Positions 1 through 11,895 are shown, numbered from the stretch's first letter. The stretch: 64,000 nt of DNA from Bathynomus jamesi (GCA_023014485.1 JAJOZX010000087.1:1497501-1561500), one strand, 5' to 3'. The notes: a model not told the origin generated them from the letters alone. Made by a program: numbers and translations.

Positions 1-2153
1 CCTGTTCTGAAGCTGTCTGGCTTCTCAGTGGCATGTAACTGGGCAGCAATGTCGTGCTTCAATGTGTCACTCAATCTACTGCTGAACAGGGCAAATGGCA
101 CGACTTCCTGCGTCAGGTACCATTTGTGGTTTTCCATCTTATTAAGTACTGCATCAGCAAGCTCTGGGTCAGTTTTCTTGTACTTCAACATGTCCTGGAT
201 TAGACTTAGATCATTCACGGGAGCATCTGCAGCAGACATTGACATCATCCATACAGGAGTGTAGAACAGCGCAAGGAAGGTGTTGAGTCTTTCCAGCTTT
301 GATACAGTGTCTTCGTCGTACTCAAGTTGATCTGCAAACATCAGCATTTTCATGGAGTACAGGTTTCTGGCCATCCATCTGGCCTGATGAATGGCGCCTG
401 GTCGACTCCAGTGAATACCTCGAGGAGGCGTTCCTCCAAGAACAATGACTGTCAGTTCAGCCATTTCCCTGTAGTCGGCTCTTGGAAGCCTTTCTGCTGT
501 TAGAATGTCTTGGAGTATTTCTTCACTGTTCTTCTTCTTTTCCTTCAGCCATTTGCTGTTGATAGCCAGCATCTTTGGGTTTTCCTTGGACAAGTCCGTC
601 CAAACATCCTTCAGATGCTCAAACCAGGGATTATCTGGCCCCTTCACCTTCCCAAACAGCTTCTCCCAAACTGCTCCTACTAGGATTTCCAGGATGTGAT
701 GTCGACAGGCCAGATAAAACACCTTTTTGTTCAGCATTTTCTCTAGCAGTTTGGCAGCTCCTCTGTGAACTCCACTGTTACTGGATGTAGTGTCAAAAAC
801 AAGGGCAGTAACATTATCCGTAAGTTCCCATGTCTCCAGTAAATCCATTGAAGCCTCAGCCTGAGCTGTGCCAGAAGAATTGTCGATGACAGGTACTCCC
901 AATAACTTTCCTTCAGTGTATGAAGGTGGACCAGACACTAGCACAGCTAAAGTCTCTGAGGTACTTCCAGGTTCACTGCCCAAGACATCTTTGAGCAACT
1001 TTCCATCCCAGTGTAAGGCAGCGTACTGTGGGGGGTTTTCACAAAACTTGGACATGTGACTCTGGCTGATATTATACCTGGACAGCATTCTGTTGCGACG
1101 TGTTGTTGAGGTTGAGATGACGAAGTTATCCAGATCAGCCCCTCCAGCTTTCAAGGTGGCAGAAACCATGGCAGTAACTTGATTGTCTGATAAACCAAGA
1201 CGATCAGCTGTATTGCAGATGACATCACATTCCATGACCTTCCTTGGAAACGTCAAAGTCACACTAGTCACAGTGTCTTGATGGTGAGAACATCCAGGAC
1301 GAGGCTGATGGTAATCCATGTCCTCTGTGTTAGCGTCGTTGTCAGTTGAGTCACCCCAGGTAATGTCATCCACATGAACAACTGCCTCTTGTTCTGCTGC
1401 AGCTGTAAAATAGTACAACATGTTAAGACAGTAATTGTTAAGTACATGCTAAATATCGCAATGGAGTAAAACTTAAAACTTTTTGTGACGTTCAAAGTAA
1501 TTAGTTTTACCTTGTTCTTGTCTATGCTGCAGTCTTTCATTCCTCGCTGCTTGCTGCAGGGATCTTGTCTCAAAAATCTTGTCATGACCAGACATATGAC
1601 CTTTCCTCTCAGTCTTTTGGTCTTCGTAGAACCTGATATCCTCATCTTTCTTCTCTCTGGATAACAGTCTGTTGTTCTGTATTTCCTGGATTGCATCTGG
1701 AGCTCCTATATCGAACAGGCTGTCTAATTCCAGCACAAATGCTCCTCTTTTTCCTCCAGGGTTACTTGCTCTTCCTTTGCTTTTCACCAGAGCACGATGT
1801 TTCTCATGTAGTTTCATGAAGAGCTTCATTGCGTTGTACTTGGTCATTGTCTTGATCCTAGCCATCTGCCAGAATGGGATGATAGATTCAACTGTTTCAT
1901 ATGCAAGGTCTTGAACCATGGGCCTCCCTGCATTTTCCGGTAAATTCTGAAGATTAAGGAAATACTGGAACGCCTGTCTGTTGGTGGGAAGCTGGGAACC
2001 ACTGATAAAAGCTGAAGGGTATCCAACCAGGAAAGTTTCAGTGAGAGATCTGGTAGATGGCCCAGTTGACACCTGCCTGTGGACAGTACGTGGAGGTTCT
2101 GAGATATCAACTGTGCGCCCACGGAGCTCCCTCAGCTCCTTGCTTAATGCCAT
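1..2153 (-). CDS. T-A: hAT-like DDE transposase, family T, two coding exons, 3' end outside window
   Basis: Exon 1 runs from 2153 down to 1511 and exon 2 from 1402 down past position 1; joined they read without a stop for about 680 codons. The N-terminal part (exon 1) has the family block ending SLFDIGAPDA. Exon 2 has HWDGKLL (likely first catalytic Asp), FDTTSSNSG (second Asp) and ACRHH (a C-x2-H motif like that after the second Asp in hAT transposases), then a long helical region with WYLTQEVVPF. The expected AERGI block with the catalytic Glu lies off the window. Translation matches T-B and T-C along its whole length. The start is the first ATG after a conserved 3' splice site; the frame is also open back to that site, so an upstream coding exon is possible. 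I infer a cut-and-paste transposase acting in the nucleus; a domesticated host gene is the alternative because the frame is intact. Confidence 0.75.
1403..1510 (-). other. Intron of T-A
   Basis: On the minus strand the donor is CAAG|GTAAAACT (exon ends at 1511) and the acceptor is TTTTACAG|CTGCAG (exon resumes at 1402). Splicing joins CAA G to CT GCA in phase and links the N-terminal family block to the catalytic core, as in the unspliced T-C reading frame. The 108-bp length is ordinary for arthropods. Unspliced, the frame stops soon after the donor. Confidence 0.75.
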
Positions 2154-2227
2154 TGTGAAGTTGTAACTTGTAGATGGTTTTCTAGATTCTGATTGAGTTT
2201 CTGTTGTTTCCTGAAAAATGATAGATA

Positions 2228-2263
<36 letters not shown>

Positions 2264-2265
2264 TA

Positions 2266-2298
<33 letters not shown>

Positions 2299-2819
2299 TA
2301 TTAATTTTATGCTCTTTCATTTGATACCTAATTTGTTGCTCTATCTTGTTTAGATCAAAAGTTAAAGTGCAAAACATAATTCAAGGGACCCCGGAATTGG
2401 CGCTTTGGCCGATTTCAAGGCAGAAAATTTAAAGCTCCATGCGGCAATGCTTCCCAACATCCTAGGTCAAAATAGTTGTGATTTTCGGCTTTTTCAGGTC
2501 AAAAAGCATGGGAAAATGTACAGAAACCTATGAAAATAAGAAAAAGTTGATTTTTGAACAGGCCTACAGCCCCATACACCATATGCATGTCAGCCATCTC
2601 AGCAGTCGTGAAGCGCTCCATGTTACGCGTACTACGTCCGATTTAAGAATGCCCGCGGCAAGCGCGAGTCTAGCCCACTTCACCTTTTAGCCAATTGCAG
2701 CGGCGCCCTCTCGCGCCGAATGGTGACGTCAGCGGACATACACTTATAGACGAAAAGGGTTTGTCTTGGTGTTGCCTATCCCCCATTACAATTTGTACAG
2801 AAAGTTTTCAAACACCCTG
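2154..2819 (-). promoter_or_regulatory. 5' leader and probable left terminus of T-A
   Basis: A 3' splice site (TTTTTCAG, AG at 2212-2211 on the minus strand) lies about 58 bases before the ATG. Beyond it is an (ATT)n tract (about 2228-2300). The stretch ends at 2819 with CACCCTG, the complement of a CAGGGTG terminus resembling the TAGGGTG ends of T-B and T-C. The other terminus is outside the window, so the inverted-repeat status cannot be checked. No core promoter was recognised. Confidence 0.45.
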
Positions 2820-2828
2820 TATATATAT

Positions 2829-2982
2829 TATGTATGGGAATAATGAATAATAAGGTAACGATTAATTAATCGACAAAGTAATTAATTCATTACAGGTCGA
2901 ATGGTGAATTTCGACCTGTAATGAATTAATTACTTTGTCGATTAATTAATCGTTACCTTATTATTCATTATTCCCATACATA
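2829..2982. repeat. Perfect palindrome, two 73-base arms
   Basis: Positions 2829-2901 are the exact reverse complement of 2910-2982 by eye, around an 8-base loop. AT-rich with ATTAATTAAT motifs. No coding potential. It abuts the CACCCTG end of T-A across a short TA run. A fold-back MITE or the relic of an inverted duplication. Confidence 0.85.
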
Positions 2983-3079
2983 ACAATACATATATATATA
3001 TATACATGACCTATTTTGACAAAAACGTTTAGTTGCCTCATGCCAGAGCAGTTAATATATATAGAATAGTTAGAGAAAA

Positions 3080-4375
3080 ATCTATGACTTTTTGGAAACG
3101 CAGAAAAAATTAAATGATAACCAACATGGATTCCGGTCAAGCAGATCATGCCTATCACAACTAATGGAACACTATAACAACATTATTGATGTACTTGAAA
3201 GTAATGAAAACTATGATGTAATATACTGTACACAGACTTTGCCAAGGCGTTCGACAAGTGTGACCATAAACTGAAATATATGGGAATAACAGGAAAAGTA
3301 GGAAAATGGATATATAATTTCCTTAGTGAGCGGCGGCAAGTCGTTACAGTTCATGGAATATCTTTATCAGAATCAGAAGTCCTTAGCTCAGTACCACAAG
3401 GAACACTGACATAATGAGGACGTCACCAGTGACAGCACAGTAACATCGTTTGTCGATGAGACAAATATTAATAGAAAAATAAGAAATCCAGAGGATATAG
3501 GATCTCAACAAACAGACATGAACAAACTCTACAATTGGGCGGAAGGCAACAATATGAAACTTACAATGAGAAATTTTAACTGTTAAGATACAGAAGAAGG
3601 GAGGACTTAAAATTCATGGAATACTGTACCCCAAATGGACAGGAAATTCAGAGAAATTCTGAAGCAAAAGATTTAGTTGTAATGACTGATGACGCGAAAT
3701 TTGAAACACAAATTTAGATAGCAGTGAACAGAACAAAAAGAACAGCTGGACAAATACTGAGAACCTTTAAACGAAGGGATAGGAATATAATGATTCTTCT
3801 ATTAAAAATACTGATCATACTTAAGTTGGAATACTGCTCGATCCTAACATCCCCATATAAAAAAGAAGACATTAATCAGCTAGAAGGGATTCAGAGAAGC
3901 TTCACAGCCAAGATCAATGGATGCAAAGAACTAAATTACTGGGAAAGGTTACGTAAATTAAACTTATATTTACTGGAAAGAAGAAGAGGGAGGTACACCA
4001 TTATTTACACTTGGAAAATAATGGAGGACCTAACCCCTAATCTTACACTGAACCCTATAACCCCCGAAACAACAGTGAAAGTAGAAAAGGAAGAATGTGT
4101 CGTGTTCCCAAATTAAAGGCTAGACAGGGAACACCCTTAACCCTGAAGGAAAATAGTTTTGTTGTGAGAAGACCAAGACTGTTTAACCAGCTGCCAAAGG
4201 AACTAAGGAACACGAGTGGTGTTACAGTGGACATCTTCAAAAGAGGATTAGACGCCTGGCTCAGAACAATCCCAGATCAGCCGGGCGTGCCTGGCTATGT
4301 GAGGTGGAGAGCACAAAAATCCAACTCTCTACTTCACCAGGCCAACTCGAGAGGGGGGAAACAAGCTTGACATTC
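3080..4375 (+). pseudogene. Degenerate LINE reverse transcriptase fragment (same family as the 54.7-63.2 kb LINEs)
   Basis: Broken frames read LNDNQHGFRSSRSCLSQLME, a SSVPQG-type block, a FVDETN relic of the FADD catalytic box, then a C-terminal segment (3724-4370) ending in GLDAWLRTIPDQPGVPG. All align in order with the two LINE copies at 54.7-63.2 kb but with many substitutions, frameshifts and stops, so this is an older, 5'-truncated insertion. The RT palm is clearly inactive. T-B inserted just beyond its 3' end. Confidence 0.75.
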
Positions 4376-4497
4376 GTGAAATGAGGAATCATCGCACGGA
4401 ACATTTAAAAGGTTGAAAAGAAAGGTATAACTATAAAACCGACCAAAGGGTTCACATCTCCGAGCTCTGATACACTCAATCCGATACAATATGGCAA

Positions 4498-4792
4498 TAG
4501 GGTGTACCAGTTTTGGGTCATTTTCAAAAAGTCAAGGTCCAGGAGTCTAATGTTGTGCCAAATGATGTCCTAAACACGAATTTAACAAGCATTTTCTAAT
4601 CCAACAAATTTTGAATCCCCCCACCCCCCTTGAAATTTTGCCCATCCCCTTTTCCTAAAAACCCCATATATCTAAAAGACTATCAACTTTATCGAAAAAT
4701 GTTATAGAATACAAATGATTTAGAATCGAACGTTATATTAGAAAAGTTCATTAAGATAGAAATTTACGTAATTTTGAAAATTTTCATTTTCT
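4498..4792 (+). repeat. Left terminal inverted repeat of T-B
   Basis: Matches the reverse complement of 7726-8019 with scattered substitutions (by eye around nine in ten bases). It includes a C-run near 4616-4628 and the segment CCCCATATATCT. Confidence 0.85.
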
Positions 4793-4976
4793 TTTGTCCA
4801 AGAGCACCTTATTGTATTAATATAAAATAAGGTGCTTAAGTTACATTATTTATGAGTATATTGTGAGTATAATCCAAATTTAAAAATCCTTTTTTACATT
4901 GAATTTTAATAAACAAGCATTGTTTTTACTCTTATTGTTTCTTTTCAGACTGCTTTATTTGAAAAATAAATAAAAA

Positions 4977-7267
4977 ATGAGTCAAACAGCTACAAAACAG
5001 CATGACTATATTCTTGGTCGCTTGCAGGCTGATATTATGAGTTCATCTAAAATTGTTTTACCATCCAATAAAGATGTTCTAAGCAATTTTATTTATTTAC
5101 GGAGAATGCAGTATAAGGGTCCAAAAGTTACAAAAGATTCTACTGTTAATGAAGTTCTACAGAAGCTACTAATAATATGGCAAAAAGCATGCATTCCTAC
5201 TATAGATATTAGTAAAAACCCTAAAGGCAGGAAGATGCTGTTAAATCTAGAAGAAATGCATAATAATTTAATCAAGCACAAAAAAAGAGCAAGCTTTGAA
5301 AATGAACTCTCTAATTTCATGAAAATTATGGATTCCCTTTTTGATATCTCTTCTCAAAATGCCGTTAAATTAATCCAAAAAGACCGCATGAGAACTGAGC
5401 CTCAGAAAGCATATGATATTTCATTCTTAGAAGATCAAAGAACAAAACGAGAGACATGTTTAATTGTTTAGGTTTGCTAGATGCAGATTATGCATCAAAA
5501 GTACAGCGCAAGTACATTAGATTAGAGAAAGAGAAGAAACGCAAAGAGAAACATAAATCAGTGAAGCAAGTGAGTGCTACAGCCAGAACATCAGAGACCC
5601 TTCTTTCTAGCACGACCAGTTCTGAGACAGACAGCTATGAAGAGTTTCCGACAGAACCTACAGCAGGACCTTCAAATGCTTCCAGCCCCAAAAATATTCT
5701 TGCCTCGCCATTGGTTTCCTCCACTGCAGACAGACTTAATCTCTCTATTGGACAACGGACTGTTTTTGCTGCTGCAGTAGCCATTAGGTGTGGCAAGGAT
5801 ATTGAAAAACTGTCTCTCTCCAGGACCACATCTGCAAGAGCCGCTCGAAAGACAAGAAAACGAAAATATGAAACTTGCATCAAGGATTTTACTCCTCCTG
5901 ATCACTGCCTAGTACATTGGGATAGCAAGCTGCTTACTAAATCATGTTCAGAACAAGAAGACCGCCTTGCAATACTTGTTACTGGATACCCAAATGTAGA
6001 AAAACTTTTATCAGTTTCTATAATAGATGATTCCACTGGATTGTCTCAAGCCACTTCTGTATTTCAAAGTATTGAAAAATGGAACTTGAAGCAAAATGTC
6101 TTTGGAGTATCATTTGATACCACTGCATCCAATTCAGGATGGATGAAAGGTTCCTGTAAGTTACTTGAAGAACTTTTGCAAAAGAAATTGATTTGGTTAG
6201 CATGCCGCCATCATGTGGCTGAAAGAGTTTTGTGTGCTGTGTATGAAACCATTTTTGGCCCAAGTAAATCCCCTGAGTTTGAGTTATTCAAAGAATTTCG
6301 CGAGTCTGAATGGAAGAAAATTAATACGAAATCTACATACAATGTTCTTGATGTTAAATCAAGGTATCAAAGAGGCCTAAAGGAAGAATGTGTAGAATTT
6401 ATGACCCAATGTTTAAGAAAATCTGACTGCTTTCCACGTGATGACTATAAGGAAGTTGCTGAAACAACTTTAATGCTTTTAGGAGAGGTTTCCAGAGAAA
6501 ACAGTCATTGGCGGAAACCTGGTGCAATGCACCGTGCCAGGTGGATGGCAATGATTTTGTATACAAATAAAATGTATGCTTTTGCCCACCAAGCATCATA
6601 TGATGAATCATTGATTAAGAAATTAAAGAGAATGTGTCTATTTAATGCATTAATTTATGGAAAATACTGGCTTTTATGTTCTAATTCACTAGATAGTCCA
6701 GCTAATGATCTGAAGTTTTATCATGATTTGGTGGATTACAAGAAGGAAGATAGGGAAGTTGCAAATGCTGCTTTGAAATCTTTTGCCAATCATTACTGGT
6801 ATTTGACGGAGGAAGTGGTCCCTTTGAGTTTCTTTGGATCGCTAAGTAATGATGAAAAAGATAAGATCGCAAAATCCTTAAACAAATATCCAGTTCCAGA
6901 AAATTATGTATGTGGGCAACCTGTTTTCCCCATTTTAAAGGAAGACACAAAGCTTCATCAGCTAGTAGGTCCAATTTCATGGCATTTATTTCAATGCTGT
7001 GGGTCAAAACCAGACTCATGGATAAAGAAACCAGCATCAACATGGGAAGAGGTCGATGACTACAACAAACTAAAAAACATTCTTTCATCTATTAGAGTAG
7101 TCAATGATACCGCTGAAAGAGGAATCAAGCTGGTTCAAGACTTTCATGACAAATGTCAAAATGAAGAAGAATTTCAAGGTCTTTTGCAAATTGTGGAAGA
7201 GAATAGAAGACTAATTCCTGATCCTAGTAAAGAGACTCTTAAAAGAATGAAACTCAGTAAAGAATAG
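4977..7267 (+). pseudogene. T-B transposase, family T, one frameshift
   Basis: Two overlapping frames: 4977-5471 (164 aa) has the N-terminal block (SLFDISSQNAVKLIQ, FLEDQRTKR). A frame one base back runs from 5417 to 7267 (ATG at 5456, 603 aa) with LVHWDSKLL, LAILVTGYP, FDTTASNSG, LACRHHVAE, PGAMHRARWMA, WYLTEEVVPL and, near the C-terminus, NDTAERGIKLVQDF. These are the proposed Asp, Asp, C-x2-H and Glu sites of a hAT-like DDE core. Comparison with T-A puts the shift near 5445-5456. A single-base indel is the simplest cause; I see no canonical slippery heptamer. A 3' splice site (TTTCTTTTCAG, AG at 4947-4948) precedes the ATG as in the other copies. Otherwise the gene is intact, so inactivation looks recent. 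Confidence 0.8.
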
Positions 7268-7725
7268 TTCATTAACAGATAGATTAAGTATTTTTATTTG
7301 CAGAGATTGTTTTAATTTAGAAGAGGCTGATTTTTTTTTGTTATTAAATATACCATAAATTGTCTTTTCTTATTTTTATGTTTAAAAAGCTCTTATATCA
7401 ATGATTTCTAATTAGGAAACTTGTTTCTTTTTATTTTTTTGAGGAAAGTGTTGAATAAAGGAAAAAAAAACGATGGGACCTCACAACTATAGATAAAGTG
7501 TTAATTTTTAGCTTTATTTTATATATATATAGTTTTGAGGTTGTCCTCACTTTGTATAGGCTAGTTATAATAAAAACTAATTATGATTTGCATTATAACT
7601 AGCAAATACAAAGCCCATCGCCGCGAAGCTGCATTGGGGTGATGCTTCAAAGGTGGTGGTAACACCTTATTTAAGAAGAAGGCACAGCAAGCAAAAATTT
7701 TTTTTAATTTAAATTTTTAAAAAAT

Positions 7726-8019
7726 AAATGAAAATTTTCAAAATTAAGTAAATTTCTATTTTGATGAACTTTTCAAATAGAACTTTTGATTCTAAATCAT
7801 TTTTATTCTATAACATTTTTCGATAAAGTTGATAGTGTTTGAGATATATGGGGTTTTTAGGAAAAGGGGATGCGCAAAATTCCAAGGGGGGGTGGGGGGG
7901 ATTCAAAATCTGTCGGATTAGAAAATGCCTGTAAAATTCGTGTTTAGGACATCATTTGGCACAACATTAGACTCCTGGACCTTGACTTTTTGAAAATTAC
8001 CCAAAAATGGTACACCCTA
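7726..8019 (-). repeat. Right terminal inverted repeat of T-B
   Basis: Partner of 4498-4792. It ends CACCCTA at 8019, followed by the second copy of the target duplication. About 450 AT-rich bases without recognised signals separate it from the transposase stop codon. Confidence 0.85.
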
Positions 8020-8317
8020 ATATGGCAATAGTATATACTTGTTCAATTCAAGGAATTTAAAATCTTGTGGATTTGGTTAATTTCTAGTCAGTTAATTATC
8101 ATAATCTATTTACAGAGCTACCAAAGTCGCCTTCATAACTTAACACTACACAATTTATAAACCCTTTCTTTCATTCATGAAAGCATCCAGTTTTTCTTAA
8201 AATTATCTAAAGAGCTAGCTACTATTTACCACATCATATGACAAGTCACATCAAAAATCTATTGCTCTATGATTAAAAAACGTATTTTTGTAGATCCACT
8301 CTACAAGTCTGTTTTCT

Positions 8318-8365
8318 AATTTTCTTATTATGCTCTCAAATTCTTGAGAGCATAATAAGAAAATT
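8318..8365. repeat. Perfect hairpin, 22-base arms
   Basis: 8318-8339 and 8344-8365 are exact reverse complements around a four-base loop. It sits just downstream (minus-strand sense) of the CR1-like coding region. Confidence 0.8.
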
Positions 8366-8370
8366 GTTAA

Positions 8371-9873
8371 TCAAGACTCGTCCAAACCTGAAGACATTTT
8401 GATGAGCTGTGTTATATCACCCCTCAAACATTGTCTCTCAAAACTAAATATACCTAGTTCCTTTAATTTTTCGCTGTATTCCAATCTTCTTAAGCCAGAG
8501 ATAAGCTTCGTTGTCGAACATTGCACACATTCAAATATATCTATATCGTGCCTGCGATGAGGAGACCAGGTCTGAAGGCAGTATTCTAAGTAAGGTCTAA
8601 CAAAAGAATTACTCGTATATAATCTACGGATGACTTCCTTACTCTTGTAACTAACAGTCCTCTTAATAATACCTAGCATTCTATTTACCTTATTTCTCAC
8701 CTCTAAGCACTGTTTAAAAAATTTTAGATCACTACTAACTAGATCTCTTTTCCCAACTGACATCGTCTATCCGGTTTCCTTGCATTTCATAATTAAAGCT
8801 TTAGCTATATTTACCAAAACAGATGACTTTGCATTTTGAACATTGAATTCCATCTGCCATTTACTAGCCTGGGAAACTTATCTAATCTATCAAGATCGTT
8901 TTGTAGTTTGTAAGAATTTTCTATATTTCTATATTTGTGTCATCCACAAATTTAAATATTTTATTACCTACTCCTTCGTTAAATCATTTATTTAGATACA
9001 AAATAAAGAGTCGTACCTCACTTTTCACTTTTTGTCAACCAAGCTTAAAACCATTTAAAATTACTCTCTGTTCTCTGTCTTCTAGCCATTTTGTACCTAA
9101 TTCGCAATTGACCCTGATGTCCTATTAGTTTTTTAATTTATATAGAAGTCTCCTATCTGGAACTTTGTCAAATGTCTTACTAAAATTCAAATAAATGACA
9201 TCTACATCATGTCTAGGGTGGCCATTTAAAAAGGAGGACACTGCGTATGTGGCCGTACGTTAACATATATATATTATATACTGTATATATGTTAACGTAC
9301 GGCCACATACGTAGTATCCTCCTTTTTGGAAATTTGGAAATGGCCATCCTAAGGACAGAGTGCTCAAAAGGCGGACTGTCCGCCTAAAGCCGGACGTCTG
9401 GCCACCCTAATCATGTCCATTATCTGCTTCATCAGTTACAAATTCTAAAAACCTATGAAATTAGACAAAAGACCTTCCTGCTTTAAATTCATGGTGGGTA
9501 ACTTTAAATAAGATTAAAACTTTCCAGATGATCTTGAATATTATTCTTTATAGCTCTTTCTAGTATCTGTCCTACCAACAATGCTAAACTAACAGGGCTG
9601 TAATTTCCTACTTTTTTTTGTATATAGGGACTACACATTTGCTTTTTTCCATTCATCAGGTACCTCTGTATAATTAAGAGATCTAACAAACAAAATAGTT
9701 AGTGCCTCAGATAAGCTAGCCACCCTTTCTCTAAGAATCCTACCATATAAATTATCAGGTCCAGCAGAATTATTTGATTTCATTGTATTAATTCCATGCC
9801 TTACAACATCTTTCTTTATATGAAACTTGGCATGAATGCGTGAGTTTATAGAATTAAAATCAAAGTTATTCAA
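8371..9873 (-). pseudogene. CR1/Jockey-like LINE reverse transcriptase fragment
   Basis: Minus-strand frames read, N to C: SAGPDNLYGRIL, VPDEWKKANV, GNYSPVSLALLVG (RT fingers), then after an interruption LNFSKTFDKVPDRRLL (palm motif A, normally LDFSKAFDKV), EFNVQNAKSSVL, and the thumb/C-terminal segment RPYLEYCLQTWSPHRRHDID. Order and motifs are those of CR1-group LINEs. Motif A and the fingers are separated by a MITE at 9214-9409. The FADD motif is not visible and several frameshifts are present: a dead 5'-truncated copy. Confidence 0.8.
9214..9409. mobile_element. hAT-type MITE (196 bp) with 8-bp target duplication
   Basis: Ends are TAGGGTGGCCA and its inverted copy, flanked by perfect direct repeats ATCATGTC (9206-9213 and 9410-9417). 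Inside is a large fold-back (roughly 9229-9336) with arms containing GTGGCCGTACGTTAACATAT around an AT-rich loop. No coding capacity. The 8-bp duplication and YARNG end place it in the hAT superfamily. It interrupts the CR1-like RT gene. Confidence 0.9.
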
Positions 9874-10799
9874 TTTTCACCAGTAAAAACAGAGCTAAAA
9901 TAATCATTAAACATACCTACAAAATCCTGATAATTTTCAAATATCCAATAATCATGTTCTATTGGACTGACATTGTATTAAATTGTAGATATTATTCCTT
10001 AATAAGGTCATTCATTGTTACAAGTTGGCTCAATTTTGGTCAATTAAATGAGAAATAAATTTGAATGTGGGTCAAAGTAAAAGTTAAAAATTGGCAAGCA
10101 TATGTACGAGTAATATTTGAAACTTGTTAGAATTAAGGCTATTCTGTCATATAAAGTTAAGTTTATTAATTTGGGTGTTTTATTAACCTGGGTAGCACTG
10201 GTGAAACACATCAGCTTTATGTTGTGGATGTTAATCAATAGTGTACAATGGCTTGACTGTATAAGAATTGAGGATATTTGGTAAAAGTGTTGAATGAATA
10301 GTCATGAAGTGAAGAAATTGAATAATAATAGTAAATACTGTGAAAATTTGTATAATAGTGAGTGCTTACTAAGGTGTGAGAAGTAGAGAAAAACCATGTA
10401 AAAGATAACTGTATTTAGCGAATGTGTGAATAAATGTGGCGTTGATATAAATGTGGTACAAGAGGTAAAGGCAAAAAAATAGAAGTGATTCGTGAGATGT
10501 GTAAATGGAGATATTGGCCTCCCATAGCATACCATTGGAAGTAGGCTGTAACCTAAACTTTATGAAAGGAAACATTGGACAACTAAGGCTCGGTGTTCCC
10601 TACACCCAATGGTAAACCTTATCTATCTTTGTGTATTTGATTTTAAGCATTTTTGTCCCTGAGTTCAAGCATTGTGCCCACCTATAGAGAAGAGGATTGA
10701 GTTATTAGGTAAGGTGTGTTTAAAATATAACTAGCATGAGTCTACAATAAAGGTAGAACTTGTTTGCCTTCGTGTTGGTTTATCTTAGTAGGCATTATA
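9874..10799. other. AT-rich stretch, nothing recognised
   Basis: Some of it may be further degenerate 5' LINE sequence, since the CR1-like fragment ends here. No gene, inverted repeat or RNA signature was seen. Confidence 0.4.
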
Positions 10800-10902
10800 C
10801 AGGGTTGTCCAAAAGTCCCTATCTATTTTGCTGAAATAATAGTATTTTAGGATAAAAATGTAGTAACATAATTAGATGTATATTTATTTATCAAACTTTG
10901 GT

Positions 10903-11895
10903 CTAAGATTCGACGTGAGCACCATCAGTGTCTCTGCAAATCTCAAATCTGTCCACTACATTGCGGAACACACTCGCAAGCATCTCTGGGGTTATTTTAG
11001 CGACTGCCGCGACAATGCGGGTTCGCATATCCTGCAGGTCTATAACTCTTGTTTTGTAAACCTCAGGCTTTATAAAGCCCCACACAAAGAAGTCTAATGA
11101 TGTTAAATCCGGAGATCGTACTGCCCAGGGTCTGTTTCCACTACGTCCAATCCAATGACATGGAGCTTCATTTTGTTGAAAGACAACAATGTCGAGAATG
11201 CCATCTGAACGAAGCTGGGGTTCAAGAAACTTCTGAAGCATGTCAAGATAAATTGGTTCTGTTACCGTAGCTTCTGCAAAGAATAAAGGTCCATAAATTT
11301 TCGATCATGTCATACCCAACCAGAACTCGGTTGTTTTTTCACTAGCCCAGATACGGCAATTATGTCGATTAACCTTTACGCATGTGCGGAGTGTTTTTTG
11401 GAGTGTTGCCTCATTGCTGAAGAGAATGTGGTTTAATAAGTTTTCGCTATGAATTTTTTTAATCAATTCTGTGCACATGGCGGCTCGTCTTGGATAATCC
11501 TCTTCGTGTAACTCAAATAGCACTTAAATATGGTACAGTAACTTTTCTTTTTTAATGTTGATTTTAAAATCCTTAGAACAGTCGTTTTTGGCTCCGTGTT
11601 ACAAATTTTAGCGGGAAGGAGGCCGAGTGCCCGTGTGAGTTAACATTCTAGGATTTGTTTCAAAGGCATCTCTTACCGATTCGACATTTTCTTGAGAGGT
11701 ACCTGGACGTCCAGATCTTGCCTCATCATGAACAGATCCTGTTCTTTTAAATTTATTGACGAGCTCGCGAAGTGCTTTGTCTGTAGGTCCTGGTTTATGA
11801 AATCTTCTTTCGAATTTTTCTCGAATTTCTTTGCACTTCTTCCTTTGGATACGTAGTGTTACTACCATCACACGTTCTTGTACATCCATCATCAT
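10903..11895 (-). pseudogene. Tc1/mariner transposase, inactive
   Basis: Frames in order: 11895-11608 (helix-turn-helix part, LRELVNKFKRTGSVHDEARS with GRPGTS linker), 11523-11305 (LFSNEATLQ, VNRHNCRIWAS), 11241-10903 (VFQQNEAPCHW, AVRSPDLTSLDFFVWGFIK). Family members read SDEA and HDGAP at the first two catalytic positions; here both Asp are Asn or lost (SNEA, QNEAP), and there are frameshifts. Compared with relatives about 20 residues after QNEAPCHW are missing. Clearly dead. Confidence 0.85.

Larger units (their letters stand above)
4498..8019 (+). mobile_element. T-B: complete family T transposon (3,522 bp)
   Basis: Both ends read TAGGGTGTACCA inward and continue as inverted repeats for roughly 295 bases. 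The element is flanked by the direct repeat ATATGGCAA (4489-4497 and 8020-8028). If the termini are taken as AGGGTG the duplication becomes the 11-mer AATATGGCAAT. The interior holds one transposase gene split by a single frameshift. Termini of the form YARNG are typical of hAT elements, but the target duplication is 9 or 11 rather than 8; long inverted repeats with 9-11 bp duplications are more usual for Mutator-like elements. I leave the superfamily open. Confidence 0.85.
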
